In this document: positions 63,991 to 64,000 of the stretch, piece after piece
Position numbering within the stretch: the first letter of the stretch is position 1
Layout: the number at the start of each line of letters is the position of its first letter
From: Pseudomonas fragi
GTDB taxonomy: Bacteria; Pseudomonadota; Gammaproteobacteria; Pseudomonadales; Pseudomonadaceae
Direction: 5' to 3'
NCBI RefSeq assembly: GCF_002269505.1
Contig: NZ_NQKQ01000012.1
Location: 22,199-86,198 of the forward strand
Length of the DNA stretch: 64,000 nucleotides
Position numbers and translations under genes: made by a program
The notes under the pieces: model-generated
Databases searched by the model: none
The model's input: the letters and a program-made list of their open reading frames with translations, nothing else
What the model was told of the DNA's origin: nothing

Positions 63991-64000
63991 GGCTTATGCT

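Noticed and set aside
1..64000. tRNA, rRNA, IS elements, integrase genes and CRISPR arrays
   Set aside because: None could be recognised by reading; no transposase or integrase motif and no cloverleaf-like sequence stood out. A covariance-model scan would be needed for certainty on small RNAs.

Overview
The window looks like a Pseudomonas chromosome: GC-rich, with Pseudomonas-style intergenic REP-like hairpins, a BenR/benABCD/catBCA benzoate block, and a P. putida-type acyl-CoA synthetase/SDR/FadAx thiolase/ACAD/hydratase cluster. Most of it is catabolic. Its main theme is an apparent steroid (bile-acid or sterol-like) degradation set in two blocks about 30 kb apart, with aromatic, amine, organosulfur-type and branched-acid functions between and beside them.

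Layout. 1-3759: two surface adhesins on the minus strand (a YadA-like trimeric autotransporter running off the left edge and a short Ig-like adhesin), separated by about 1.1 kb of AT-rich DNA. 4684-12462: YCF48-type beta-propeller protein, MMPL/RND exporter, LuxR-type regulator, 3-alpha-hydroxysteroid dehydrogenase-like SDR, a second SDR and a KshA-like Rieske oxygenase; an AraC regulator follows (12590-13603). 13682-17396: IclR regulator divergent from an ABC binding protein, permease and PuuB-like amine oxidase, with a perfect palindromic operator between. 17445-25200: mixed genes (LysR, lipoprotein, EamA exporter, histidine phosphatase, DUF1275 protein, a decayed NCS1 permease, etfBA, two unknown small proteins) and a gene-poor stretch with twin inverted repeats. 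25201-34159: secreted M20 amidohydrolase, benR and an unbroken benABCD-catBCA array preceded by XylS/BenR-type tandem operator sites. 34408-43355: ribose-type ABC importer, SfnB-like and LLM-type flavin monooxygenases and a YdhS-like FAD protein. 43412-55627: steroid side-chain-type cluster (enoyl-CoA hydratase, SDR, MaoC-DUF35 fusion, four unusual acyl-CoA dehydrogenases, MaoC hydratase, Ltp2-like aldolase, CoA ligase, DUF1329 protein). 55699-56321: HigBA-type toxin-antitoxin. 56588-63990: VOC protein, the FadAx-type branched-acid cluster, and a convergent acyl-CoA dehydrogenase.

How the genes fit together. In the steroid set, the CoA ligase would activate a steroid carboxylic acid, paired acyl-CoA dehydrogenases and MaoC hydratases would oxidise and hydrate the short side chain, and the Ltp2-like protein with the DUF35 domain would release propionyl-CoA by retro-aldol cleavage. 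The 3-alpha-HSD and KshA-like oxygenase would act on the nucleus. Ring A/B cleavage genes, KstD and the KshA reductase are not in the window. EtfBA could take electrons from the dehydrogenases. Benzoate, possibly released from hippurate-like conjugates by the secreted amidohydrolase, would go through catechol to the beta-ketoadipate pathway. All functions are read from sequence motifs and remembered family features; no database search was run.
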